Below are positions 25,421-33,746 of a stretch of 64,000 bases of DNA, piece by piece (the first letter of the stretch is position 1; each line of letters opens with the position of its first letter). The notes beneath the pieces are model-generated. The model made no database searches. It was not told the origin of the DNA and saw only the letters and a list, made by a program, of their open reading frames with translations. The DNA is from JANQMY01 sp965227095. GTDB taxonomy: Bacteria > Pseudomonadota > Alphaproteobacteria > JANQMY01. The DNA lies in contig CBDDFL010000001.1 of NCBI GenBank assembly GCA_965227095.1, forward strand, positions 992,001 through 1,056,000. Direction: 5' to 3'. The position numbers and the translations under genes are program-made.

Positions 25421-25708
25421 TTACCGATCAAACGGGGCTCTGATGATCAGCCACAGCGTCGATAAAATCATCCGTGTTGCGATGACAAAGCCAAACAAGG
25501 TTAGCTGAGTTTCATTGATCAAAAACCGCACCCAGACATTGTATTGGGTTGGAATTCCCGCATCCGTGATGGAATCCGTCAGCCAGCCGGCACCGTCAAA
25601 GATTGTTTCCATGCCCGCTGGAAACTGTACGGCCACCAGGGCAAAGGCGATGCCACCCAATACAAATGAAAGAAAGAGACTTGTTGTTGCGCCAAAAATA
25701 CGTGCCAC
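25421..25708 (-). CDS. Small membrane protein (DUF6460-like)
   Basis: 95 residues. Hydrophobic segments at about 6-30 and 65-88 flank a loop. The C-terminal segment Phe-Leu-Ile-Asn-Glu-Thr-Gln-Leu-Thr-Leu-Phe-Gly-Phe-Val reminds me of the small alphaproteobacterial family called DUF6460, though I am not certain. A strong terminator follows the stop codon, so the gene is transcribed separately from the lipoprotein gene downstream. No function is known. Confidence 0.65.
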   Translation of the reverse strand: MARIFGATTSLFLSFVLGGIAFALVAVQFPAGMETIFDGAGWLTDSITDAGIPTQYNVWVRFLINETQLTLFGFVIATRMILSTLWLIIRAPFDR

Positions 25709-26005
25709 TTGGACCCCCCGTCTTGTGAATCACTACTCAATACTCGGCCGCGCCAATTGCACCTATATTGCCTTAATCGGCGGGGGCTTACCAGGGCCGT
25801 TTTGGTTTTCCTGATGCTCTAAATCGCCTTCCCGTGCGCGGTTTTCGCGGGGGCCGCCCCGCAGCAGACGCCTCAATCGGTTTTCTGTCGGTGACTAAGG
25901 GATTTGCCAGTTTTGGTGCTAAAAAAATGGGCAAGACCTTGCCTTGACTGTAATTTGTGCATAATCATAGAGAGGTAAGCCTGACAAGGGGAAAGCTTCA
26001 AGCCT
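25709..26005. other. Intergenic region before the Anbu operon
   Basis: No gene is convincing here. TTGACT at 25944-25949 could be a -35 for the operon starting at 26006, but the -10 (CATAGA, 16 bases on) is poor, so the promoter is uncertain. AAGGGGAA at 25986-25993 is the only ribosome-binding candidate for the GTG at 26006. Confidence 0.3.
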
Positions 26006-27424
26006 GTGAGCGAGATTTTCGATGAAATGGGGGGGATGGACAGCTGCCGTCCCCATTACCGCCAGATCCTCGAATGGCTCAAAACCACACCTCCCGAGGC
26101 CTTGGAGACCAAACGCCGGGAAGCGGAAATTTTGTTCCGCCGCATCGGCATCACCTTCGCGGTCTATGGCGAAGGTGGCGATCCTGAACGGCTGATACCC
26201 TTCGACATTATCCCGCGGGTGATTTCCGCCTCCGAATGGGCCTTCTTATCCAAAGGGCTGGAACAGCGGGTAAGGGCGCTGAACGCGTTCACCTGGGACG
26301 TCTACCACGAACAAGAAATCATCCGGGCCGGCCATGTGCCGGCGGAATTGGTGCTTCACAACGAGGCGTTTTGCGCGGAGATGCAGGACCTCGCCGTGCC
26401 TGGGCGCATCTACAACCACATATCCGGCGTGGATTTGGTGCGGGTGGGTGAAAACGACTTTTATGTGCTCGAAGATAATTGCCGGGTGCCGTCGGGCGTG
26501 TCCTACATGCTGGAAGACCGCGAAGTAATGATGCGTCTGTTCCCGGATCTTTTCGCGCTTCACGATATTGCGCCGATTGCTCAGTATCCGGAAATATTAC
26601 TGGAAACGCTGCTCTCGATCGCGCCACGGCGCGCGGTCGCCGACCCCACCGTGGTGGTGCTGACGCCGGGGGCGTTCAATTCCGCCTATTACGAACATTG
26701 TTTCCTGGCGGATGAAATGGGCGTGGAGCTGGTGGAAGGCCCGGACTTGTTTGTCGATCACAATGTGGTCTACATGCGGACAACGCGCGGCGCACGGCGT
26801 GTCGACGTAATTTATCGTCGTATCGATGATGATTTTCTAGATCCATTGACCTTTCGCGCGGATAGCGTGCTTGGCGTTCCCGGCTTAATGGCCGCCTATC
26901 GCAGCGGGAATGTGGCGATCGCGAATGCCGTCGGTGCAGGGATCTCGGACGATAAGTCCATTTATATCTATGTACCCGATATGGTGCGGTTCTATTTAGG
27001 TGAGGAGCCGCTTCTCAAAAACGTGCCCACTTACAATTGCGATAATCCCGAAGACCGTGCCTATGTGTTGGACCACATTGAGGATTTGGTGGTTAAGGAA
27101 GCGCGCGGGTCCGGTGGCTATGGCATGTTGGTGGGGCCGCATGCCACTAAAGATCAGTGTACTTCTTTTAAAAAGAAAATAGAATCGGCGCCGGGCGAAT
27201 ATATCGCCCAACCCACATTGTCTTTGTCCACCGTACCCACTTATGTGGACAGCGGCATTGCGCCCCGTCATGTGGATTTGCGTCCCTTCATTTTGCAGGG
27301 GGCTGACGGCATTCGCATTGCCCCTGGCGGATTAACGCGCGTGGCTTTGCGCGAAGGATCATTAGTGGTGAATTCCAGTCAAGGAGGCGGCACCAAAGAT
27401 ACCTGGGTGCTGACGAGCGACTGA
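26006..27424 (+). CDS. Circularly permuted ATP-grasp type 2 protein
   Basis: 472 residues. The N-terminal part (Phe-Asp-Glu-Met, then Arg-Arg-Ile-Gly-Ile-Thr-Phe-Ala-Val-Tyr-Gly) and the core (Val-Leu-Glu-Asp-Asn-Cys-Arg-Val-Pro-Ser-Gly-Val-Ser-Tyr, Val-Val-Lys-Glu-Ala-Arg-Gly-Ser-Gly-Gly-Tyr-Gly) match the COG2308-type circularly permuted ATP-grasp. Such enzymes join a carboxylate to an amine using ATP and are thought to make peptide-like bonds. It is the first of four tightly packed genes, with one base before the next start. The GTG start at 26006 has a distant ribosome-binding site. Substrate unknown. Confidence 0.9.
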   Translation: MSEIFDEMGGMDSCRPHYRQILEWLKTTPPEALETKRREAEILFRRIGITFAVYGEGGDPERLIPFDIIPRVISASEWAFLSKGLEQRVRALNAFTWDVYHEQEIIRAGHVPAELVLHNEAFCAEMQDLAVPGRIYNHISGVDLVRVGENDFYVLEDNCRVPSGVSYMLEDREVMMRLFPDLFALHDIAPIAQYPEILLETLLSIAPRRAVADPTVVVLTPGAFNSAYYEHCFLADEMGVELVEGPDLFVDHNVVYMRTTRGARRVDVIYRRIDDDFLDPLTFRADSVLGVPGLMAAYRSGNVAIANAVGAGISDDKSIYIYVPDMVRFYLGEEPLLKNVPTYNCDNPEDRAYVLDHIEDLVVKEARGSGGYGMLVGPHATKDQCTSFKKKIESAPGEYIAQPTLSLSTVPTYVDSGIAPRHVDLRPFILQGADGIRIAPGGLTRVALREGSLVVNSSQGGGTKDTWVLTSD

Positions 27425-27425
27425 G

Positions 27426-28367
27426 ATGCTATCGAGATCCGCAAACAATTTGTTTTGGCTCACCCGCTACATGGAACGGGCCGAATATGTTGCGCGGCTT
27501 GTTGAAACAGCCTTTCGGTTATCAGCCATGGCGAAGTCAGTGCAAGCCGGTATGAATGAGTGGCATTCCATCATCGTCGCGTCCGGTTGCGAAGAGGGTT
27601 ATTACGAAAAGTACGATGCGCTAGCGGCCAAAAGCGTGATTGATTATTTGATGCGGGATCGGGACAATCCCTCGTCGATCTTGTCCTGCTTCGAAACCGC
27701 CCGGCACAATGGGCGAACGGAACGTACCAGCTTGTCCAACGATATTTGGGAAGTGACCAACCAAACCTGGCACGAAGCGCGGCAGTTGACGGAAACGGAT
27801 TTCACCAGTGACCGGGTGCGGTCGGTTTTGGACTGGACCAAAAACCGGTCTCTTTTGTTTCGGGGGGCCGTTTCATCCACCATGCTGCGCAATGAAGCCT
27901 ATTGGTTTGCACGGCTTGGGTTGTTTCTCGAGCGCGCGGATAACACGGCGCGCATTCTCGACGTGAAATACCATACTTTGCTTCCCAGCCCTGATGAGGT
28001 CGGGGGCGGCCTTGATTATGTTCAATGGACAGCCATTCTCCGGTCCGTATCCGCGTCGCGGGCCTATCATTGGATTTATCATCGGGAACTCAAACCCTGG
28101 CTTATCGCCGAATTGCTGATCTTGCGGCCTGAGATGCCGCGATCTCTTATGGCGTGCACAAATGAGATTACGCACCTGCTTGATCTTGTAAGTAGGGAAC
28201 TTGGTCATGATGGAGACTGCACGCGGCTGGCCGGTCAACTGCATGCCAAACTGAAATATGGCCGCATTGACGATTTTATGCAGCACGGGCTCCACGAGTT
28301 TTTGACCGAGTTCATTGATGATATGGCCGATTTGGGAGAAGAAATTTCCCAACAATATCTGAGTTAG
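27426..28367 (+). CDS. Alpha-E domain protein
   Basis: 313 residues, almost all helical. It opens Leu-Ser-Arg-Ser-Ala-Asn-Asn-Leu-Phe-Trp-Leu-Thr-Arg-Tyr-Met-Glu-Arg-Ala-Glu-Tyr, the hallmark of the alpha-E (COG2307) family, and later has Leu-Glu-Arg-Ala-Asp-Asn-Thr-Ala-Arg-Ile. Alpha-E proteins nearly always neighbour a permuted ATP-grasp and a transglutaminase-like gene and are thought to support the same reaction. Its biochemical role is not established. It starts one base after the ATP-grasp gene and ends 10 bases before the transglutaminase gene. Confidence 0.9.
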   Translation: MLSRSANNLFWLTRYMERAEYVARLVETAFRLSAMAKSVQAGMNEWHSIIVASGCEEGYYEKYDALAAKSVIDYLMRDRDNPSSILSCFETARHNGRTERTSLSNDIWEVTNQTWHEARQLTETDFTSDRVRSVLDWTKNRSLLFRGAVSSTMLRNEAYWFARLGLFLERADNTARILDVKYHTLLPSPDEVGGGLDYVQWTAILRSVSASRAYHWIYHRELKPWLIAELLILRPEMPRSLMACTNEITHLLDLVSRELGHDGDCTRLAGQLHAKLKYGRIDDFMQHGLHEFLTEFIDDMADLGEEISQQYLS

Positions 28368-28377
28368 GCAGAATGCC

Positions 28378-29196
28378 ATGAAAATTCGTGTCACCCATAA
28401 AACGGTCTATCGCTACGACCAGCCCATCGATTTTTCATTTCAAGCCATCCGAATGACGCCGCGGTCATTCGTCGGTCAACGCATTTTGTCATGGCAGGTC
28501 ACCGAAACCAATGAAGGCGTTTTACCGACCTATCTCGATGGGTTTTGCAATGTGGTCAGTCTGCTGACTATATTGCGTGGTCACGAAGAAGCGCACATTG
28601 TGGCGCAGGGTGTGGTCGATGTGACTGACCAAAAAGGCATCGTCAATAATGCGCCTGAATCTTTGCCGCCCCTCTTTTTTCTGCGCAAGTCAGGCCGGAC
28701 GGAATTAAGTGATGGATTGCGCGACCTCGCGCATGCGGTCACCGAAACAGATCCGGTGGCGAAGATGCACGAGCTTATGAAAGGCATTCACGAGCATGTG
28801 CGCTATGACACCGACGCGACACATGTGCAAACCACGGCCGCCCAAGCCTTGGACAAAGGGGCTGGGGTTTGCCAGGACCATGCCCATATTTTTATTGCCT
28901 GTGCCCGCGAACTTGGCTTTCCCGCGCGCTATGTGTCCGGTTACCTGCTGTCTCACGATCCCGGGCCCGAGGAAACCTTTGAAGCCAGTCATGCCTGGGC
29001 AGAAGCTTATCTGGACCCATTGGGATGGATCGGTTTTGATCCCGCCAATCAGGTATGCCCAACAGACAACTACATTCGAACGGCAATCGCCCTCGATTAT
29101 GACGGCGCGGCGCCTGTGCGGGGGGTTCGGCGCGGTAAAGCCGAGGAATCGCTTGCGGTAACCGTATCGGTTCAGCAAACTACAGCAGATCAATAG
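28378..29196 (+). CDS. Transglutaminase-like cysteine peptidase
   Basis: 272 residues. The N-terminal half is the beta-rich domain typical of this family (Val-Thr-His-Lys-Thr-Val-Tyr-Arg-Tyr). The transglutaminase core has an intact triad: Cys165 in Gly-Ala-Gly-Val-Cys-Gln-Asp, His205 in Ala-Ser-His-Ala-Trp-Ala-Glu, and Asp221 in Gly-Phe-Asp-Pro-Ala-Asn. No signal peptide is seen, so it acts in the cytosol. It could cleave or transfer amide bonds made by the ATP-grasp enzyme. Unlike the transglutaminase-like protein at 1487, this one looks active. Confidence 0.92.
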   Translation: MKIRVTHKTVYRYDQPIDFSFQAIRMTPRSFVGQRILSWQVTETNEGVLPTYLDGFCNVVSLLTILRGHEEAHIVAQGVVDVTDQKGIVNNAPESLPPLFFLRKSGRTELSDGLRDLAHAVTETDPVAKMHELMKGIHEHVRYDTDATHVQTTAAQALDKGAGVCQDHAHIFIACARELGFPARYVSGYLLSHDPGPEETFEASHAWAEAYLDPLGWIGFDPANQVCPTDNYIRTAIALDYDGAAPVRGVRRGKAEESLAVTVSVQQTTADQ

Positions 29197-29214
29197 GACT
29201 GAGTCGGGGATCCC

Positions 29215-29964
29215 ATGACATATTGCGTCGGCCTGCGCCTGAAAGACGGGCTGGTCATGTTGGCGGACACGCGCACCAATGCGGGTGTGGATAACATCGC
29301 TACATTTAAGAAAAGCCACCTTTTCGAAGATGAGGGGGAGCGATTTATTTGCGCCATGACCTCTGGCAATCTCGCGATCACACAGGCTGTCATTAATCTG
29401 CTGACGGATGGCTTTGAAAGCCTCATGACCGGCGAGGTGGAGTCGCTTTATTCGGTCGATTCGATGTTTCGCGCGGCAGAGCTTGCCGGGGAAGCCATTC
29501 GCAAAGTCTATCAACGCGACGGCGACGCGTTGGAACAGCAGGACATGCGTTTTAGTTGTGCCTTGCTGCTCGGCGGACAAATCAAAGGCCGGGGCATGCG
29601 GTTGTTCCAAATCTATTCGGCCGGAAACTTTATCGAGGCAACCGAAGACACGCCCTTTCTCCAGATCGGCGAGCACAAATATGGCAAGCCCATTTTGGAC
29701 AGGGCCTGCAAGTACGACACGGCGTTGAATGATGGGGTGAAGTTGGCCTTGGTGTCGATGGATTCAACATTGCGCTCCAATCTGACGGTGGGCATGCCGC
29801 TTGATCTGGTGGTGTATGAAAAGGATCACGAAAAACCCTCGTCCAACCGCCGAATAGAGGAAGACGATCCTTACTTCCTCATGATCCGGGACACATGGTC
29901 CACCGCCTTGCGGGATGCGTATCGTGCCATTCCGTCCGCGGATTGGCTGGGGGCAAAGCCTTAG
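29215..29964 (+). CDS. Anbu proteasome-type peptidase
   Basis: 249 residues. The start Met-Thr-Tyr-Cys-Val-Gly-Leu-Arg-Leu-Lys-Asp-Gly-Leu-Val-Met-Leu-Ala-Asp-Thr-Arg-Thr-Asn-Ala-Gly is the Anbu signature. After Met removal Thr1 is the likely nucleophile, with Asp17 and Lys32 in the proteasome active-site positions. The Ntn-hydrolase fold continues to the C-terminus. Anbu is a bacterial relative of HslV and the 20S proteasome beta subunit. It is the last of the four-gene set (18 bases after the transglutaminase gene), and this combination recurs in many bacteria. The natural substrate is not known. Confidence 0.92.
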   Translation: MTYCVGLRLKDGLVMLADTRTNAGVDNIATFKKSHLFEDEGERFICAMTSGNLAITQAVINLLTDGFESLMTGEVESLYSVDSMFRAAELAGEAIRKVYQRDGDALEQQDMRFSCALLLGGQIKGRGMRLFQIYSAGNFIEATEDTPFLQIGEHKYGKPILDRACKYDTALNDGVKLALVSMDSTLRSNLTVGMPLDLVVYEKDHEKPSSNRRIEEDDPYFLMIRDTWSTALRDAYRAIPSADWLGAKP

Positions 29965-30275
29965 AATACTGAATTTGCCGGCTGTGAATTTCGCAAGACG
30001 ACCAGGGGGTTAGCGCACATTCCGCTGGCCGGCCATGGTCTCGCGGTGTCAGGGCTCAGGCCAAGTCCACGTCCAAGTGCACCAAGTCTGTGTTGGGCGA
30101 ACGGCACGTTCCGCTAATGGTGGCGGTGGGGTCTTGTTTCACCCCGGCGATGAATTGCCCCCGCCGTCCCTTTTGCCCCATCGCCGGTTGCCTGGAAGCT
30201 TTTCTGTTCAGGTTGCGTTCACGCGCGCCTCCATAGGGTTTGCCATCATAGAGGGTTCAAACGTGGAGAACGCCC
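29965..30275. other. Intergenic region without a recognised gene
   Basis: GC-rich sequence with no coding signal I trust. A frame at 30035-30388 is open but its protein looks like noise and overlaps the next gene. GGAG at 30265-30268 is the ribosome-binding site for the gene at 30276. Confidence 0.4.
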
Positions 30276-30824
30276 ATGTCCATTGGGAAAACAGGGGTTG
30301 CATTGCTTACTGCCTTCGCGCTGTTCACAGCGTCGGCAGGTGTCCCAGCGATTGCTGGGGATTATCACAAAGGTGGCGGATACCATAAGGGAAGCGGCTA
30401 CCACAAAGGCAATGGCGGTTACCATAAAGGCAACGGTCATTACAAAGGCAAGGGTGGCTATTATCATGGCAAAGGCCATGGCCATCATCACAAGAAAAAG
30501 AAAAACAAGGATTGGGTGCCGTTTGCGATCATTGGCGGCATTGCGGCTGTGGCGATTATCGCCAGCCAAAACAACAAAAAGAAGCATGATCACGGCTATC
30601 ACAATGGCGGCTATCACAAAGGCAGCGGCCATGGTGGCGGCTACCACAAGAGTAATGGCGGCTATCACAAGGCCAGCTCGGGTGGTGACAATTGCCACAT
30701 TGTCTACAAGACCGAGAAGGTACGTGGCCGTTATGTGAAAAAGGGCTGCACCATTTGTTACAATCCGGATGGGTCCGCGTATATCGTTGACGGCAGTGAA
30801 TTCATCGTCGGATATGTGGATTAA
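30276..30824 (+). CDS. His/Lys/Gly-repeat membrane protein
   Basis: 182 residues. A signal peptide (1-27) leads into tandem Gly-Tyr-His-Lys-Gly-x-Gly units (29-70). A His/Lys-rich stretch is followed by one hydrophobic segment (about 81-97), a second repeat block (104-137), and a C-terminal segment with Cys140, Cys158 and Cys161. The His content suggests metal binding, possibly Cu, Ni or Zn; the Lys and Tyr residues could also bind nucleic acid or cross-link. I know no named family with this exact layout. A strong terminator follows, so it is a single-gene unit. Confidence 0.7.
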   Translation: MSIGKTGVALLTAFALFTASAGVPAIAGDYHKGGGYHKGSGYHKGNGGYHKGNGHYKGKGGYYHGKGHGHHHKKKKNKDWVPFAIIGGIAAVAIIASQNNKKKHDHGYHNGGYHKGSGHGGGYHKSNGGYHKASSGGDNCHIVYKTEKVRGRYVKKGCTICYNPDGSAYIVDGSEFIVGYVD

Positions 30825-30856
30825 CCGACTGTCCTCGGGATAATTGTTTCGACAAG

Positions 30857-30890
30857 GGCGCTCTCTTCAAAAGAGGGCGCCTTTCTTGTT
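30857..30890 (+). terminator. Rho-independent terminator
   Basis: GGCGCTCTCTT (30857-30867) pairs with AAGAGGGCGCC (30871-30881), with one G-T pair, around a CAA loop, and TTTCTTGTTT follows. It ends the gene at 30276-30824; the other strand has no U-tract. Confidence 0.85.
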
Positions 30891-31594
30891 TAGAGGGCGG
30901 CCTGAAGCGCAATCGAGATCATCTGATCGAACGATTCTTGCCGCTCGTCGGAGGACAGGGCTTCTTCGCGCTTGATGTGATCGCTCACGGTACAAATGGC
31001 GAGCGCGCGGGCGCCGAATTCTGCCGCCACCCCGTAAAGGCCGGCGGCTTCCATCTCGACCCCTAGAATTCTGTATTTGTCCAGTAGCTCAAAAAAATTT
31101 TCCTTCGGATGATAGAACAAGTCCGATGAGAAAATGGCGCCCACGTGATAGGGCGCGCCGGAACTGCGGGCGGCGGCGACCGCCCGTTCCACCAAATCGA
31201 AATCGGCAACGGCGGGGAAATCAAAATCGTCAAACCGCAAACGATTGACGTTCGAATCCGTACCGGCACCTACGGCGACAATGATGTCGCGCAAGTTCAC
31301 ATCGTCGCGAACAGCGCCACAGCTTCCCACACGGATGATTTTTTTGACGCCATAGTCCGTGATCAGTTCCTTGGCATAGATCGATGCCGAGGGAATGCCC
31401 ATGCCGCTGCCGCTTACCGACACGCGGTGGCCGTTGAAGTCGCCGGTGAAGGCGAGCATGTTTCGAACATTGGAGATTTCTTCCGGATTCTCCAGAAAAC
31501 GCTCCGCAATGTATTTGGCCCGCAGCGGATCGCCGGGCAGCAAAACGGTTTCCGCAAAAGCGTCATCGGGGGCATTGAAATGAATCGTGGGCAT
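30890..31594 (-). CDS. deoD: Purine-nucleoside phosphorylase
   Basis: 234 residues, the usual length for a hexameric DeoD-type enzyme. Typical pieces: Leu-Leu-Pro-Gly-Asp-Pro-Leu-Arg-Ala-Lys-Tyr near 19-29, Gly-Ser-Gly-Met-Gly-Ile-Pro-Ser, Arg-Val-Gly-Ser-Cys-Gly-Ala, and Gly-Val-Glu-Met-Glu-Ala-Ala-Gly-Leu with the Glu residues that bind ribose. It splits purine nucleosides with phosphate into base and ribose-1-phosphate. It lies 39 bases downstream of a nucleoside transporter gene on the same strand, making a salvage pair. Confidence 0.95.
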   Translation of the reverse strand: MPTIHFNAPDDAFAETVLLPGDPLRAKYIAERFLENPEEISNVRNMLAFTGDFNGHRVSVSGSGMGIPSASIYAKELITDYGVKKIIRVGSCGAVRDDVNLRDIIVAVGAGTDSNVNRLRFDDFDFPAVADFDLVERAVAAARSSGAPYHVGAIFSSDLFYHPKENFFELLDKYRILGVEMEAAGLYGVAAEFGARALAICTVSDHIKREEALSSDERQESFDQMISIALQAAL

Positions 31595-31633
31595 GGGAAG
31601 CTATCCGGTAAAAGGTGGGCTGCTAGTACCCTA

Positions 31634-32857
31634 TCATAGCGCAAGCAACAGCCCCGCCAAAGCGGCGTTGGTCAGATTGACCAGCGTACCGGCTGCCACT
31701 GCTTTCAGCCCAAGTTGCGCGACTTCCGACCGACGCGTGGGGGCTAAGCTTTCGATCGTGCCCAGCACCATGGCAATGGAGGCCAGATTGGCAAAGCCGC
31801 ACAGGGAAAACACGGTGATGATCTGGGCATGCGGTGACAGCGTGTCGCGCACGTCGATATAGCCCACATAGGCGACGAATTCGTTCAAAATGATTTTTTG
31901 GCCAATCAGGCCGCCCACTTGGATGGCCTCTTCCCAGGGGACCCCCATCAGCAGTGCAATGGGCATGAGCGCAACGCCCAAAATGACCTGAATGGTCAAC
32001 TCCGGATAGCCAATCAACCCCCCGACCGCCCCCAGAACGATGTTTGTGAGGGCGATCAATCCGATGAAGGCAACCAGCAAGGCGCCAACGGCCGCGGCCA
32101 CACGCAACCCCAGCAAAGCGCCGCTTGCGGCGGCGTCGATAAAGTTGATGGGCGGGTGTTCCTCATCATAGGAGATCCTTGAAAACGCAACATTTGGGGT
32201 TTCGGTTTCAGGGCAAAGTATTTTGGCGAATAGCAAACTGCCCGGTGCCGACATGAAGCACGCCGCGATTAAGTATTTGATTTCAACCCCCAGGCCCGCC
32301 ACACCGGCAAGGACGGCACCGGCAATGGTACTCATCCCACTGCACATGAGGGCAAACAATTCCGATCGTGTCAGCTTCGGCAAATAGGGGCGGATCAACA
32401 TGGGGGCGTCTGTATGGGCGATAAAGATGTTGGCTGCAGCCGTCACGGACTCCGCGTGGCTCGTGCCGATGACCCGTCGAATGGCGCCGCCGATATACAG
32501 GATGACCAACTGCATGACCCCGGCATAGTAGAGAAGTGAAATCAAGGTCGAGATAAAGACGATCACGGGCAAGACCCGGAACGCAAAGATAAAACCAGTA
32601 TCGTTGCTGGTCAGCGGGCCGAAGACAAAGGATGCGCCGGCTTCGGCGCTCTCAATGACCGACCGGATGCTGTCGGCCATGCCGCCCAGAATGGCTTGCC
32701 CGAACGGCACATACAAAACAAATAAAGCAACCGCAAACTGGAGAGCAAAGGCCCGCAAGATCAGCCACCAATTCACGGCCCGCCGGTTTTCGGACAGGAT
32801 AAGGGCAATGGACATAAAGACAGCGATGCTGGCGATGCTCTGTAATATGATGATCAT
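31634..32857 (-). CDS. Concentrative nucleoside transporter (NupC/CNT family)
   Basis: 407 residues with about ten membrane segments. CNT signatures include Phe-Ala-Phe-Arg-Val-Leu-Pro-Val-Ile-Val-Phe, Gly-Met-Ser-Thr-Ile-Ala-Gly-Ala-Val-Leu, Phe-Met-Ser-Ala-Pro-Gly-Ser-Leu, and Asn-Glu-Phe-Val-Ala-Tyr near the C-terminus. It imports nucleosides with Na+ or H+. The start at 32857 gives the normal length. It is transcribed toward deoD, so imported nucleosides are likely passed to that phosphorylase. Confidence 0.92.
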   Translation of the reverse strand: MIIILQSIASIAVFMSIALILSENRRAVNWWLILRAFALQFAVALFVLYVPFGQAILGGMADSIRSVIESAEAGASFVFGPLTSNDTGFIFAFRVLPVIVFISTLISLLYYAGVMQLVILYIGGAIRRVIGTSHAESVTAAANIFIAHTDAPMLIRPYLPKLTRSELFALMCSGMSTIAGAVLAGVAGLGVEIKYLIAACFMSAPGSLLFAKILCPETETPNVAFSRISYDEEHPPINFIDAAASGALLGLRVAAAVGALLVAFIGLIALTNIVLGAVGGLIGYPELTIQVILGVALMPIALLMGVPWEEAIQVGGLIGQKIILNEFVAYVGYIDVRDTLSPHAQIITVFSLCGFANLASIAMVLGTIESLAPTRRSEVAQLGLKAVAAGTLVNLTNAALAGLLLAL

Positions 32858-33009
32858 TTGTCAGGTTGCAGACAGTATTGGTTTGAATCCGAAGCAATTA
32901 TGTAACACATTTGACGGTGAATTTTCTGGTAGTGTTTGAGTCGTGTCGTTTCTCTTACCTTAACGATACCGGGGCGAGGACGTGCGATCTTAAAGACGGG
33001 AACATATAT

Positions 33010-33699
33010 ATGGCCGACCTAAGAGAGCCTGGACCGTTTCACTTCTTTCGCGAAATGCGCTTGCCCTTTGACTTTGCCTCTCTACCCTTGCGCGCCATAA
33101 ATCTGAACAATGCGCCGCGGGGCGACGGCGAACCCGTTATGGTGCTGCCGGGCTATTTGGCGGACGACACCTCCACCTGGGTGATCCGCGCTTATCTTGA
33201 CTATCTCGGCTATGACGTGCGCGGCTGGGGTCTTGGGTTTAATCGGGGGAAAGTCCGCAAACTGGCGGCGGCGTTGACGGATCAGCTCGAAGAGATGATG
33301 GCGCAGGACGGCCAATCCGTTCGATTGGTGGGGCAAAGCCTTGGCGGCATTATTGCGCGGGAAATTGCGCGCCAGCGCCCCTATTTGGTCGACCGCATCA
33401 TCACATTGGGATCTCCCGTCGCGGGCGGGCCGAAATACACCGCCTTCTCAAATGTCTACCGTATGCTGACGGGTGATCATGTGGACAATGTGGAACAAGT
33501 AATCAAGGAACGAAACCGCATTCCCATCAAAACGCCCATTACGGCGATCTACAGCCGGTCCGACGGGGTTGTGGCCTGGCAAGCGTGTATCGACGACCAC
33601 AGCCCCAATGTGGAACATGTGGAAGTGTCCAGCAGCCATGGCGGTATGGGCGTCAACGGGATTGTGCTTGAAGTTATTGCAGAGCGTCTCGCGGCATGA
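33010..33699 (+). CDS. Alpha/beta hydrolase, lipase-like
   Basis: 229 residues from the ATG at 33010; the 33-residue extension to a TTG at 32911 is not supported. The nucleophile elbow is Gly-Gln-Ser-Leu-Gly-Gly, after Val-Met-Val-Leu-Pro-Gly-Tyr-Leu-Ala-Asp. An acid lies in Ser-Arg-Ser-Asp-Gly-Val and the His is in Ser-Ser-Ser-His-Gly-Gly-Met. This triad order is that of triacylglycerol-lipase-like enzymes. No signal peptide, so it likely acts inside the cell. Confidence 0.82.
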   Translation: MADLREPGPFHFFREMRLPFDFASLPLRAINLNNAPRGDGEPVMVLPGYLADDTSTWVIRAYLDYLGYDVRGWGLGFNRGKVRKLAAALTDQLEEMMAQDGQSVRLVGQSLGGIIAREIARQRPYLVDRIITLGSPVAGGPKYTAFSNVYRMLTGDHVDNVEQVIKERNRIPIKTPITAIYSRSDGVVAWQACIDDHSPNVEHVEVSSSHGGMGVNGIVLEVIAERLAA

Positions 33700-33746
33700 T
33701 TTGAATAGGCCCACGCCCACAGAACAAAAGGGCGGGGAGGCCGCGC

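Noticed and set aside
30035..30388. Plus-strand frame before the repeat protein
   Set aside because: The product has no domain or signal and runs into the well-supported gene at 30276 in another frame.
30360..30690. Tandem DNA repeats considered as a CRISPR-like array
   Set aside because: The repeats are codon-phased units of one protein, imperfect at the DNA level, with no spacers or cas genes.
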